Below are positions 37,833 to 45,627 of a stretch of DNA of 64,000 nt, one piece after another. The notes beneath the pieces were generated by a model. The model was not told the origin of the DNA, did not search any database, and worked only from the letters and a program-made list of their open reading frames with translations. The translations under genes and the position numbers were made by a program. How positions within the stretch are numbered: position 1 is the first letter of the stretch; the number at the start of each line of letters is the position of its first letter. Source of the DNA: FEN-1219 sp963713355 (GTDB lineage Bacteria; Pseudomonadota; Gammaproteobacteria; Steroidobacterales; Rariloculaceae); assembly GCA_963713355.1 (NCBI GenBank), contig CAVQLK010000011.1, positions 1-64,000 on the forward strand, read 5' to 3'.

Positions 37833-39125
37833 GTGAGCAAGCTGCTGTCCCTGGAGGAAGAACCTCCGAGTTTGGCGCAAGCCGAACTGCCCCTAGCCCA
37901 CAAGTCCTCTTTCAGAAACCCCAACCTCAACGGCCACGGCGCACCCGTCCAGCTCGCGAGCGCCGCTCGCGCGCGTTTCGTCGTCAGCGCTCCGAGCAAC
38001 GAATTCCGTAAACGTCACTTCCCCGGCGTCAAGACAGCCGAGTGGAACGACTGGCGTTGGCAGAACCGGAACCGTATCCGCAGCCTCGAGCAGCTCGAGC
38101 GCATCGTCTCCGTGACGGACGAGGAGCGCGCCGCCATCGCGCGGCACAACGGTCCGCTGCCGATCGGCGTGACGCCGTACTACATGAGCCTCATCGACGC
38201 GGCCAACCCGATGCAGGGCCTGCGTCGCACGACGATCCCGACGCTCGCCGAGTTCGATCGCGCGCCCGGCGAGCAAGACGACCCGCTCGGCGAGGATGGC
38301 CACAGTCCGGTGCCGGGGCTCGTCCATCGCTATCCCGACCGCGTATTGCTGCTCGTCACGAATTTCTGCTCGGTCTACTGCCGCTATTGCACGCGCGCGC
38401 GCCTCGTCGGCGCCAGCGGCGAGCGAGCGCTGCGCAAGGCCGACATCGACCGCGCCATCGAGTACATCGCCGCGACGCCAGCCGTGCGGGATTGCCTGAT
38501 TTCTGGCGGCGACCCGCTATCGCTCGACGAGGACCGCCTCGAGTACGTGCTGTCGCGGTTGCGGTCGATCCCGCATCTCGAGTTCATCCGGATCGGCAGC
38601 AAGCAGCCCGTCGTGCAGCCGATGCGCGTGACGCCGGCGCTGACGAAGATGCTGCGCCGCTACCACCCGGTCTGGATGAGCTTGCACTTCACGCATCCCG
38701 ACGAGGTCACGCCCGAGGTTGCCGAAGCCTGCGGACGGTTGGCCGACGCGGGCATTCCGCTCGGCAGCCAGACCGTGCTGCTCAAAGGCGTCAACGACGA
38801 CGTCGCGACGCTGAAAAAGCTGTTCCACGCGCTCTTGAAGATTCGCGTGCGCCCGTATTACCTCTATCAATGCGACCCGATCAGCGGGTCGAGCCATTTC
38901 CGCACGAGCGTCGATAAAGGCCTCGAGCTGATCGCGCAGCTGCGCGGGTACACGACGGGCTACGCGGTCCCGAATTTCGTCGTCGACGCCCCCGGCGGCG
39001 GCGGCAAGATCGCGCTGCTGCCGGACGCCGTCATCGGCCGCGATGGCGCCGACCTGCTGCTGCGGAATTTCGCCGGCGAGCAATGCCGGTATCCCGACCC
39101 TCACGGTACGCTAGGCAAGCCATAG
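37833..39125 (+). CDS. kamA: Lysine 2,3-aminomutase-type radical SAM protein
   Basis: PLP- and SAM-dependent aminomutase, 430 residues. The radical SAM cluster motif is FCSVYCRYCTRARLVG (CxxxCxxC); the SAM-binding block is DCLISGGDPLSLDED; the PLP region is near MRVTPALTKMLRRYHPVW. Two aspartates that hold the lysine side chain in the clostridial enzyme are kept (YQCDPISGSSHFRT and FVVDAPGGGGKIAL); in the glutamate 2,3-aminomutase group these are replaced, so lysine to beta-lysine is the favoured reaction. Start GTG 37833, no strong ribosome site. It heads a run of two ATP-grasp ligases and a GNAT, so its product is probably ligated or acetylated. Confidence 0.87.
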   Translation: MSKLLSLEEEPPSLAQAELPLAHKSSFRNPNLNGHGAPVQLASAARARFVVSAPSNEFRKRHFPGVKTAEWNDWRWQNRNRIRSLEQLERIVSVTDEERAAIARHNGPLPIGVTPYYMSLIDAANPMQGLRRTTIPTLAEFDRAPGEQDDPLGEDGHSPVPGLVHRYPDRVLLLVTNFCSVYCRYCTRARLVGASGERALRKADIDRAIEYIAATPAVRDCLISGGDPLSLDEDRLEYVLSRLRSIPHLEFIRIGSKQPVVQPMRVTPALTKMLRRYHPVWMSLHFTHPDEVTPEVAEACGRLADAGIPLGSQTVLLKGVNDDVATLKKLFHALLKIRVRPYYLYQCDPISGSSHFRTSVDKGLELIAQLRGYTTGYAVPNFVVDAPGGGGKIALLPDAVIGRDGADLLLRNFAGEQCRYPDPHGTLGKP

Positions 39126-39158
39126 CCTTAACGCGCCGCTCGCGCGCAGGGATCTTGA

Positions 39159-40142
39159 GTGCGGATCGGCTTGACCTACGATCTGAAGGACGACTACTTG
39201 GCGCTCGGATTTGCCGAGCACGAGGTAGCGGAGTTCGATTCGCGCGAGACGATCGACGCGATTGCCGGTGCGCTGACGGGGCTCGGCCATGAGGTCGAGC
39301 GCATCGGCCACATCCGCGCGCTGGCGGCGCGGCTCGTCGCGGGTTGGCGCTGCGAGCTCGTTTTCAATGTCGCCGAAGGTGTCGCCGGCTATGGCCGCGA
39401 GTCGCAGGTGCCGGCGTTGCTCGAGGCGTACGAGATTCCCTACACGTTCTCGGACCCGCTCGTCTGCGCTCTGACGCTGCACAAGGGCATGGCGAAGCAC
39501 GTCGCGCGCGGCTGCGGCGTGCCGACGCCGGCCTTCGAGCTCGTGACGAGCGCGGCCGACGCCGCCGCGGTGAGCTTGCCGTTGCCGCTGTTCGCGAAGC
39601 CCGTAGCCGAAGGCAGCAGCAAGGGCATCACGGAGAAATCGCTGGTCACGTCCAAGGCTGTGCTAGTCGCGGTCTGCGCCGAGCTCCTCGAGCGGTATCG
39701 CCAGCCCGTGCTCGTCGAGGAGTACTTGAGCGGGCGCGAGTTCACGGTCGGCATCCTCGGCACCGGCAACTCCGCGAGAGCGCTCGGAACGTTGGAGGTC
39801 GTGCTGCTCGAGGGCGCCGACTTAGGCGTCTACTCGTATCGCAACAAGACGCAGTGGGAAAACATCGTCGAGTACGCGTTGCTCGCGCCGGGCCCTCTAC
39901 GCAGCGACGTCGAGGACGTGGCGCTTGCGACCTGGCGCTGCCTCGGCTGCCGCGATGCGGGGCGCGTCGACATTCGGCTCGACGGCGCAGGCCGGCCGCA
40001 GATGCTCGAGGTCAATCCCCTCGCGGGCCTCCAGCCCGGATACTCCGACCTACCGAACATGGCCGAGATGGCCGGCATGAGCTATGGCGCGCTGATCGGC
40101 GAGATCGTTCGCTGCGCGTCGGCGCGCATCGATGCCGCCTAG
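39159..40142 (+). CDS. D-Ala-D-Ala ligase-like ATP-grasp enzyme 1
   Basis: ATP-grasp carboxylate-amine ligase, 327 residues. Start GTG 39159 with AGGGA upstream (RIGLTYDLKDDYLALGFAEH). ATP-binding blocks: PLFAKPVAEGSSKGITEKS, PVLVEEYLSGREFTVGILG and the Mg-binding end PQMLEVNPLAGLQPGYSD. Overall fold follows Ddl, but the N-terminal domain has CELVFNVAEGVAGYGRESQV in place of typical Ddl sequence, as in the many Ddl-like genes not involved in cell-wall synthesis. It overlaps the second ATP-grasp gene by 11 bases. Two adjacent ligases after an aminomutase suggest stepwise peptide or amide bond formation on a beta-amino acid. Confidence 0.82.
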   Translation: MRIGLTYDLKDDYLALGFAEHEVAEFDSRETIDAIAGALTGLGHEVERIGHIRALAARLVAGWRCELVFNVAEGVAGYGRESQVPALLEAYEIPYTFSDPLVCALTLHKGMAKHVARGCGVPTPAFELVTSAADAAAVSLPLPLFAKPVAEGSSKGITEKSLVTSKAVLVAVCAELLERYRQPVLVEEYLSGREFTVGILGTGNSARALGTLEVVLLEGADLGVYSYRNKTQWENIVEYALLAPGPLRSDVEDVALATWRCLGCRDAGRVDIRLDGAGRPQMLEVNPLAGLQPGYSDLPNMAEMAGMSYGALIGEIVRCASARIDAA

Positions 40143-41109
40143 CGTCGTGCTGCTGCATGACGCCGCGGCGGCCGCGGGTCGGCCCGACGCGAGCGATACG
40201 CTGCTCGAGGCGCAGGCCATCGCGGCGGCGCTCGAGCGGCTCGGCTACGCAACGATGACGTTGCCCGTCGGGCTAGATTTGGGCGCGCTCGAGCGCGCGC
40301 TGCACGAGCTCGCGCCGCATGCCGTTTTCAATCTCGTCGAGTCGCTCGAGGGCCGTGGCCAGCTCCTTCCCGTCGTGCCGGCGCTGCTCGCGTCGCTCGG
40401 CGTGCCGTTCACGGGCTGCTCCGCGCAGGCGCTTGCCGCGACGTCTCACAAGCCCGCTGCGAAGCGGCTCCTGCGGCAAGCCGAGATCGCGACGCCGAGC
40501 ACGTTCGGGTCCGCGGCCAGTGACGGCACGTGGATCGTCAAGTCCGTGTTCGAGCACGCGTCGCTCGGAATCGACGACTCGTCCGTCGTCGCGGGCGCGG
40601 AAGCCGCGCGCCGCGTGCTCGCAGCGCGCCGCACAGAGCTCGGTGGCGAGTGGTTCGCCGAGCGCTTCGTTCCGGGGCGCGAGCTCAACGTCGGCATCGT
40701 CGCGGCGCCGGAGGGCCCGCGCGTGTTGCCCGTCGCGGAGCTTCGGTTCGAAAACTTCCCGGCCGGCAAACCTGCGATCGTGGGCTACGCCGCGAAATGG
40801 GACGTCGACAGCTTCGAGTATCGCCATACGGTTCGCTCGTTCGACGTCGAGCCCGAGCTTGCGGCTCGCGCCGAGCGGCTAGCGGCCGCGTGCTGGGAGC
40901 TGTTCGAGCTCGACGGCCATGCGCGCGTCGACTTCCGCGTCGACTCCTTCGGCATGCTGTTCGTGCTCGAGGTCAACGCCAATCCGTGCTTGGCGCCCGA
41001 TGCCGGGTTCGCGGCGGCGCTCGCGCAGGCCGGCATCGGCTTCGACGAGGCGATCGGCTGGCTGATTGCCGACGCGCGGCGGCGCGCGCCGAGCGGGCGC
41101 AGCGCATGA
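40132..41109 (+). CDS. D-Ala-D-Ala ligase-like ATP-grasp enzyme 2
   Basis: Second ATP-grasp ligase, 325 residues, distantly related to the first. VVLLHDAAAAAGRPDAS begins the N-terminal domain and HAVFNLVESLEGRGQLLPVV occupies the place of the VFNVAEG block of enzyme 1. ATP-binding parts are GTWIVKSVFEHASLGIDDSS and EWFAERFVPGRELNVGIV; the Mg-binding end is FVLEVNANPCLAPDAGF. ATG 40132 lies within the end of enzyme 1, so both are made together. The preference for different substrates cannot be deduced. Its stop overlaps the GNAT start (ATGA at 41106). Confidence 0.8.
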   Translation: MPPSVVLLHDAAAAAGRPDASDTLLEAQAIAAALERLGYATMTLPVGLDLGALERALHELAPHAVFNLVESLEGRGQLLPVVPALLASLGVPFTGCSAQALAATSHKPAAKRLLRQAEIATPSTFGSAASDGTWIVKSVFEHASLGIDDSSVVAGAEAARRVLAARRTELGGEWFAERFVPGRELNVGIVAAPEGPRVLPVAELRFENFPAGKPAIVGYAAKWDVDSFEYRHTVRSFDVEPELAARAERLAAACWELFELDGHARVDFRVDSFGMLFVLEVNANPCLAPDAGFAAALAQAGIGFDEAIGWLIADARRRAPSGRSA

Positions 41110-41657
41110 CGGCGGATCGCGTCGGTTACCGCAGCCGGCCCAAGCCTGCGGACTTGCCGGCGCTGCGCCGCCTCGTCAAGTCGACGGGCGTCTTCAACGG
41201 CCAAGAGCGTGCCGTGGCGCTCGAGCTGCTCGAGGCCCGGCTCGCGCGCGGTGCGAGGAGCGGCTACTCGTTTTTTTTCGCGGAGCGGCGCCGCGAGCTC
41301 GTCGGCTACGCCGCCTGGGGCGATGCGCCGCTGACGCAGCGCACGTACGATTTGTATTGGATCGTCGTCACGCCCGCCGCGCAGGGGCAGGGTATCGGCC
41401 GGGCGCTGCTCACGCAGGTCGAGCGGGCCGTCGGCGCCCGCGGGGGCGGCAGACTGTACATCGAAACCTCGTCGCGCAAGGCCTATGTCAGAACGCGGCG
41501 GTTCTACCGTGACGCAGGCTATGCCGAGGTGGCGCGGCTGCGCGATTACTATGCGCCCGGTGACCATAAGGTCATGTTTTGTAAGGCGATCCGGGCGCGC
41601 ACCCAGCTCCGTGGCGGCCGGCTCGGGCACCGCGCCGGACTGCTGCCGGAACCCTAA
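41106..41657 (+). CDS. GNAT-family N-acetyltransferase
   Basis: Acetyltransferase of 183 residues. Motif A: LYWIVVTPAAQGQGIGRALL (acetyl-CoA loop QGQGIG); motif B: IETSSRKAYVRTRRFYRDAG. The substrate domain has VGYAAWGDAPLTQRTYDL. It is translationally coupled to the second ATP-grasp ligase. In organisms that make N-epsilon-acetyl-beta-lysine, a KamA homologue is paired with a GNAT (AblB), so acetylation of beta-lysine or of a beta-lysine-containing peptide is a reasonable hypothesis; this protein is shorter than typical AblB. Last gene of the kamA operon; an AT-rich spacer with an inverted repeat follows. Confidence 0.82.
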   Translation: MTADRVGYRSRPKPADLPALRRLVKSTGVFNGQERAVALELLEARLARGARSGYSFFFAERRRELVGYAAWGDAPLTQRTYDLYWIVVTPAAQGQGIGRALLTQVERAVGARGGGRLYIETSSRKAYVRTRRFYRDAGYAEVARLRDYYAPGDHKVMFCKAIRARTQLRGGRLGHRAGLLPEP

Positions 41658-41683
41658 AGAAATCTTATAACTAGCGGATTTCT
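41658..41683. repeat. 7-bp inverted repeat after kamA operon
   Basis: AGAAATC (41658-41664) and GATTTCT (41677-41683) are perfect complements separated by 12 AT-rich bases. It lies just after the GNAT stop and 16 bases before the -35 of the next promoter. It could be a weak terminator or an operator for that promoter. Confidence 0.35.
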
Positions 41684-41699
41684 CACGCCATTTCGCGCC

Positions 41700-41727
41700 T
41701 TGACAGCCTGTCGCAACCGCCTATAGT
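41700..41727 (+). promoter_or_regulatory. Strong sigma-70-type promoter for acidic-protein operon
   Basis: Consensus TTGACA (41700-41705), 16-base spacer, TATAGT (41722-41727, five of six matches). This is the best promoter seen in the window and would start transcription near 41734, about 105 bases before the acidic small protein gene. It separates the kamA operon from the C39/RimK/GCS2 operon. Confidence 0.7.
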
Positions 41728-41751
41728 TGCGCAGCCTGGCGGTTAGGGGTG

Positions 41752-41808
41752 CCGCGGGCAGTCCAACGGGTGCTGCCGCCCGCGGACGAAACCGGACCGA
41801 AGATCCGG
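41752..41808 (+). promoter_or_regulatory. Structured 5' leader of acidic-protein operon
   Basis: Two potential hairpins lie between the promoter and the start codon. CCGCGGGC (41752-41759) pairs with GCCCGCGG (41778-41785), with an alternative inner GGCAG/CTGCC pairing. CCGGA (41792-41796) pairs with TCCGG (41804-41808). The ribosome site AAGGAGGG (41822-41829) is free of both. No known riboswitch class is recognised; the leader may stabilise the mRNA or control translation. Confidence 0.45.
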
Positions 41809-41838
41809 ATAGTGAAATGGCAAGGAGGGTGTTACCCG

Positions 41839-42072
41839 ATGCGTAAACCCAAGGAACAAGTCGACGAAGAGGGCGCTGAAGCCCACTTCTTCGACGATCT
41901 CGAGTCGAGCGACGATTCCGGCGATTCGGACGACGACTCCGGCGGCGATCCGCGCAAGCCTAAGAAGCCGGCTCGCCAGCGTGTCGAGCTGCGCAACGAG
42001 CAGCAGAGCCTGCGGCGCCAGCTCTCGGACTGGGACGACTACGCGCAGGACGACTTCGACACGAAGCTGTAG
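41839..42072 (+). CDS. Small highly acidic protein, possible modified peptide or carrier
   Basis: Protein of 77 residues from ATG 41839, with AAGGAGGG ten bases upstream, one of the strongest ribosome sites in the window. Residues ~10-35 are almost all Asp/Ser/Glu/Gly (HFFDDLESSDDSGDSDDDSG), followed by a basic patch (RKPKKPARQRVELRN) and an amphipathic end QLSDWDDYAQDDFDTKL. No signal peptide, Cys or known domain. It is the first gene after a strong promoter and precedes a C39-like peptidase, a RimK-type ligase and a GCS2-type ligase, so it could be the ribosomal substrate or carrier that these enzymes process. That is inference from position; an alternative is a disordered regulatory protein. 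Confidence 0.7.
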   Translation: MRKPKEQVDEEGAEAHFFDDLESSDDSGDSDDDSGGDPRKPKKPARQRVELRNEQQSLRRQLSDWDDYAQDDFDTKL

Positions 42073-42130
42073 TCACACGACGAGCGGCCGGCCGCCCGCC
42101 GGCGTAAGCCACGACTTTCAGGATACGCCG

Positions 42131-42886
42131 GTGGCGGTGAGCGCCAAGCGCAAGCGCAAACGTTCTGCCGCGCGGCCGGCTTCGCCGGGCTTCCGCTTCG
42201 TCGTCGATGCGCAGCCGGACGACATCACCTGCGGTCCCGCGTGCCTGCACGGCGTTTATCGCCACTACGGCGACGAGGTGCCGCTCGAGCGCGTCGTCGC
42301 CGACATTCACACGCTCGACCGCGGCGGCACGCTCGACGTGTTCCTCGCGAACCATGCGCTCAACCGCGGTTACAGCGCGACGATCCTGACCTACAACCTC
42401 GATGTATTCGATCCGACTTGGTTCTCGTTGCCGAACGACGCCATCCGCGAGCGGCTCCGCGCCCAAGCGAAGGTCAAGCCCTGGACACGGCTGCAGACCG
42501 CCACGCGCGGTTACGACGAGTTCTTGCGCTTGGGCGGCAAGCTAGCGCTGTTCGACCTCGACTCCAAGCTGCTTCGCCGCTACCTCGACCGCGGACCCGT
42601 CATCGCGGGTTTGAGCGCGACCTATCTGTATCGGGCGATCCGCGACGTTCCCGAGACCAACGCGGACGACGACGTCCGCGGCGAGCCCGTCGGGCATTTC
42701 GTCGTGCTGACCGGCCATCGGCGCGACGTGCGTGAGATCCTCATCGCCGACCCGCTCGAGAATCCGCTCGTCCGCACGCGTTACTATGCCGTGCAGGTAC
42801 AGCGGTTGATCGGGGCCATTCTGCTCGGTGTCATGACCTACGACGCGAACCTGCTCGTCATCGAGCCGAAACGCGCCCCCCAATGA
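42131..42886 (+). CDS. C39-like cysteine peptidase
   Basis: Papain-fold protein of 251 residues related to bacteriocin-processing C39 peptidases. Catalytic residues: oxyanion Gln and Cys in VDAQPDDITCGPACLHGVY, His in GEPVGHFVVLTGHRRD, followed by the Asp/Asn site in EILIADPLENPLV. Start GTG 42131 with AGGA eight bases upstream; the N-terminus is short and basic (KRKRKRSAA). No ABC transporter domain is attached, so this is a stand-alone peptidase or amidase. It lies 58 bases after the acidic protein gene and its stop overlaps the RimK start (ATGA at 42883). A role in trimming the acidic protein or a peptide product fits, without proof. Confidence 0.8.
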   Translation: MAVSAKRKRKRSAARPASPGFRFVVDAQPDDITCGPACLHGVYRHYGDEVPLERVVADIHTLDRGGTLDVFLANHALNRGYSATILTYNLDVFDPTWFSLPNDAIRERLRAQAKVKPWTRLQTATRGYDEFLRLGGKLALFDLDSKLLRRYLDRGPVIAGLSATYLYRAIRDVPETNADDDVRGEPVGHFVVLTGHRRDVREILIADPLENPLVRTRYYAVQVQRLIGAILLGVMTYDANLLVIEPKRAPQ

Positions 42887-44368
42887 CGGCCCTCATCGTC
42901 GTCGACCATCCCGAGGAATGGCCGTTGACCTTGGCAGCGGCCGAAGTCATCAGCGCCGACAGCTATCTGCGCGACGAACGGCTCGCCGGCATGCGCCAGG
43001 CGCGTGTCTACAACCTCTGCGACTCTTATCAGTATCAGGCCGCCGGCTATTACGTCTCGCTGCTTGCGGCGGCGCGCGGCCATCGCACGATGCCGGGCGT
43101 CGCTACGATCCAGGACGTGAAGTCGCGCTCGCTGCTGCGCGCCGACGACGAGCTCGAGGAGATCGTCGAGCGCTCGTTGCACACGATCAAGGGCAAGCGC
43201 TTCGAGCTCAGCATCTATTTCGGCTGCAACGTCGCGAAAAGGCACGCCGCCCTGAGCCGCGCCTTGTTCAACCTGTTCCCCATGCCGCTGATGCGGGCGA
43301 CGTTCGCGAAGTCCTCGACGACGGGCTTGTGGCGGCTTCGCAGCATCACGCCGATCCCCGTTGGCGATATCCCCAAAGAGCATCGCGCCTTCTTGCGCCA
43401 GGTCATCGAGAACCACTTCGCGCGCCGCGGGCCCGCGGGGCGAGCCGGGCGCAGCGCGCGGTACGAGCACGACCTCGCGATCCTGACGAACCAGGACGAG
43501 CGCTCGCCGCCGTCGAACCGCGAGGCCCTGAAACGCTTCGAGCGCGCCGCGCGCGCGAACGGGTTCGACGTCGAGTTCCTGCGCCGCGACGATTACGGCC
43601 GTATCGCCGAGTTCGACGCGCTCTTCATCCGCGAGACCACGGCCGTCAACCATCACACGTACCGGTTCGCGAGCCGCGCGCACTCCGAAGGGCTCGTCGT
43701 CGTCGACGACCCGGAATCGATCATCCGCTGTGGCAACAAGGTCTACTTGGTCGAGCTCGCGAAGCGGCTCGACCTCGCGATCCCGCCGACGATGGTCGTT
43801 GGCAGCAGCACGCAGGCCGACGACATCGTCCGCGAGCTCGGGCTGCCGTGCGTGCTCAAGCAGCCGGACAGCGCGTTCTCGCAGGGCGTGTTCCGCGCCG
43901 ACACGCGCGAGGAGCTCGCGGCGGGGCTCGAGCGGCTGCTGTCGCGCAGCGACCTCGTCGTCGTGCAGTCGTTCATGCCGACGGAGTTCGACTGGCGCGT
44001 CGGCGTGCTTCGACCGCCAGCCGCTGTTCGTCTGCCGCTACTTCATGGCGGACGGCCACTGGCAGATCTATCACCACGGCGAGAAGCGCACGACGGAGGG
44101 CGAGTCCGAGACGATCGCCGTCGAGCACGCGCCGCGCGACGTGCTGCGAGCTCGCGCTGACGACGGCGAACGCTGATCGGCGACGGGCTTCTACGGCGTC
44201 GACATCAAGACCGTCGGCGGCCGCACGTGCTCATGGAGGTCAACGACAACCCGAACGTCGACCGCGGCGTCGAGGACGCGATCCTCGGCGACGAGCTCTA
44301 CGATCGCGTCATGAAAGGGATCCGTGCGCGCAGTCGATGCCGGCAAGCAATTCAAACCCGCCCCCTGA
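42883..44368 (+). CDS. RimK-type ATP-grasp ligase with RLAN-like N-domain, frameshifted
   Basis: RimK-family amino-acid ligase, 493 residues after repair. The N-terminal ~200 residues (IVVDHPEEWPLTLAAAEVIS, YQYQAAGYYVSLLAAARGHR) resemble the RLAN domain found before RimK-like ATP-grasps. The ATP-grasp part has LGLPCVLKQPDSAFSQGVF, VVVQSFMPTEFDWRVGVL, YFMADGHWQIYHHGEKRT and the Mg-binding end LMEVNDNPNVDRGVEDAI. Six indels lie at about 44010, 44146, 44173, 44189, 44226 and 44330 (five extra bases, one missing). Correcting them gives exactly 494 codons and ends at TGA 44366-44368. RimK relatives add amino acids to protein or peptide C-termini or to Glu side chains. Confidence 0.8.
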
Positions 44369-45627
44369 GCCGCGGGCGAAAACGGCCGCTCGGTCTGTTC
44401 GATGCCTTCGGGCTCGAAGCCGAGTACATGCTCGTCGACGGCGAAAGTCTCGACGTGGCGCCGGCTGCGGACCGGCTGCTCGAGGCCGCGGCCGGCGAGC
44501 TCACGGACGAGTTCGTGAACGGCGACGTCGAATGGAACAACGAGCTCGCCCTGCACGTCGTCGAATTCAAGTGTCATGGGCCGCGGCCGTCGCTCGACGG
44601 GCTCGCGGCCGCGTTTCAAGCCAACGTCCGCCTCGCGAACGACAAGCTCGGCCGCGAGGGACTGCGCCTGATGCCGACGGCCATGCATCCGTGGATGGAC
44701 CCGAACGACGTGCAGCTCTGGCCGCACGGCACGCGCGTCATTTACGACACGTTCGATCGCATCTTTTCGTGCAAGGGCCATGGCTGGGCCAATCTTCAGA
44801 GTCTGCAGATCAACTTGCCGTTCGCCGGCGACGAGGAGTTCGCGCGCCTGCACGCCGCCGTTCGCTTTCTGTTGCCGGTCCTGCCGGGCCTGACCGCGAG
44901 CTCGCCGATCGTCGACGGCGAGCGCAACGGCATCCTCGACAACCGGCTCGTCGTGTATCGCGGCAACTGCGCACGCATCCCGTCCGTGACGGGGGCCGTC
45001 GTCCCGGAGCCGATCGGCTCGATCGGCGAGTACCTCGAGCGCGTGCTCGAGCCGATCTACGCCGACCTCGCGCCGCTCGACTCCGAAGGCGTGCTGCGCC
45101 ACGAATGGGTCAATGCGCGCGGCGCGATCGCGCGCTTCGACCGCATGGCAATCGAGATCCGCGTGCTCGACGTGCAGGAAATCCCAGCGATGGACGTCGC
45201 CTACGCGGCGCTGATCGTCGAGGTGCTGAAGCTGCTCTGCGCCGAGCAGTGGCTCGACACGGCAGGCATGAACAGCCGGCGCACCGAGGAGCTCGGCATG
45301 CTGCTCGATCTCGCCGCGCGGCGAGGCGAGGAAGCCGGGATCGGGGACAAGCGCTATCTTCGCGCCTTCGGCTTTCGCGGCAGTGCCACGGAGCTCAAGG
45401 GATTGTGGGAGCATCTGATCGAGACCGTTTCGGCGCGCGGCTCGCTCGGCGCCGACACGGGCCGCTTGCTCGAGCACTACCTGCGCCACGGCACGCTCGC
45501 GACGCGGATCGGCAAGGCCGTCGGCCTGCTGCCGACGCGCGCCAAAATCACGAGGGTCTATGAAGAGCTCTGCGAAGCGCTCGCGGACGGCACGCCCTTT
45601 GCGCCCCCGCCGCCGGCTCCTCGTTAG
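44337..45627 (+). CDS. GCS2-type carboxylate-amine ligase, one frameshift
   Basis: Glutamate-cysteine-ligase type 2 family (YbdK/COG2170-like), 429 residues after repair. From ATG 44337 the start (MPASNSNPPPEPRAK) overlaps the RimK end; one extra base near 44383-44386 moves the frame to PLGLFDAFGLEAEYMLVDGE. Conserved parts: NGDVEWNNELALHVVEFKCH, MPTAMHPWMDPNDVQLWPHG, NLQSLQINLPFAGDEEF and MAIEIRVLDVQEIPAMDVAY. Enzymes of this group form amide bonds from ATP, a glutamate-like acid and an amine. Tandem placement with the RimK-type ligase suggests two successive ligations in one pathway. The downstream hydrolase gene overlaps its end by 68 bases. Confidence 0.83.

Noticed and set aside
41839..42072. 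LysW-type amino-group carrier protein
   Set aside because: No zinc-binding Cys residues and no EDWGE C-terminus; only acidity and position are shared.
41839..42886. Classical bacteriocin system (precursor plus C39 ABC transporter)
   Set aside because: The small protein has no double-glycine leader and the peptidase lacks ABC and membrane domains.
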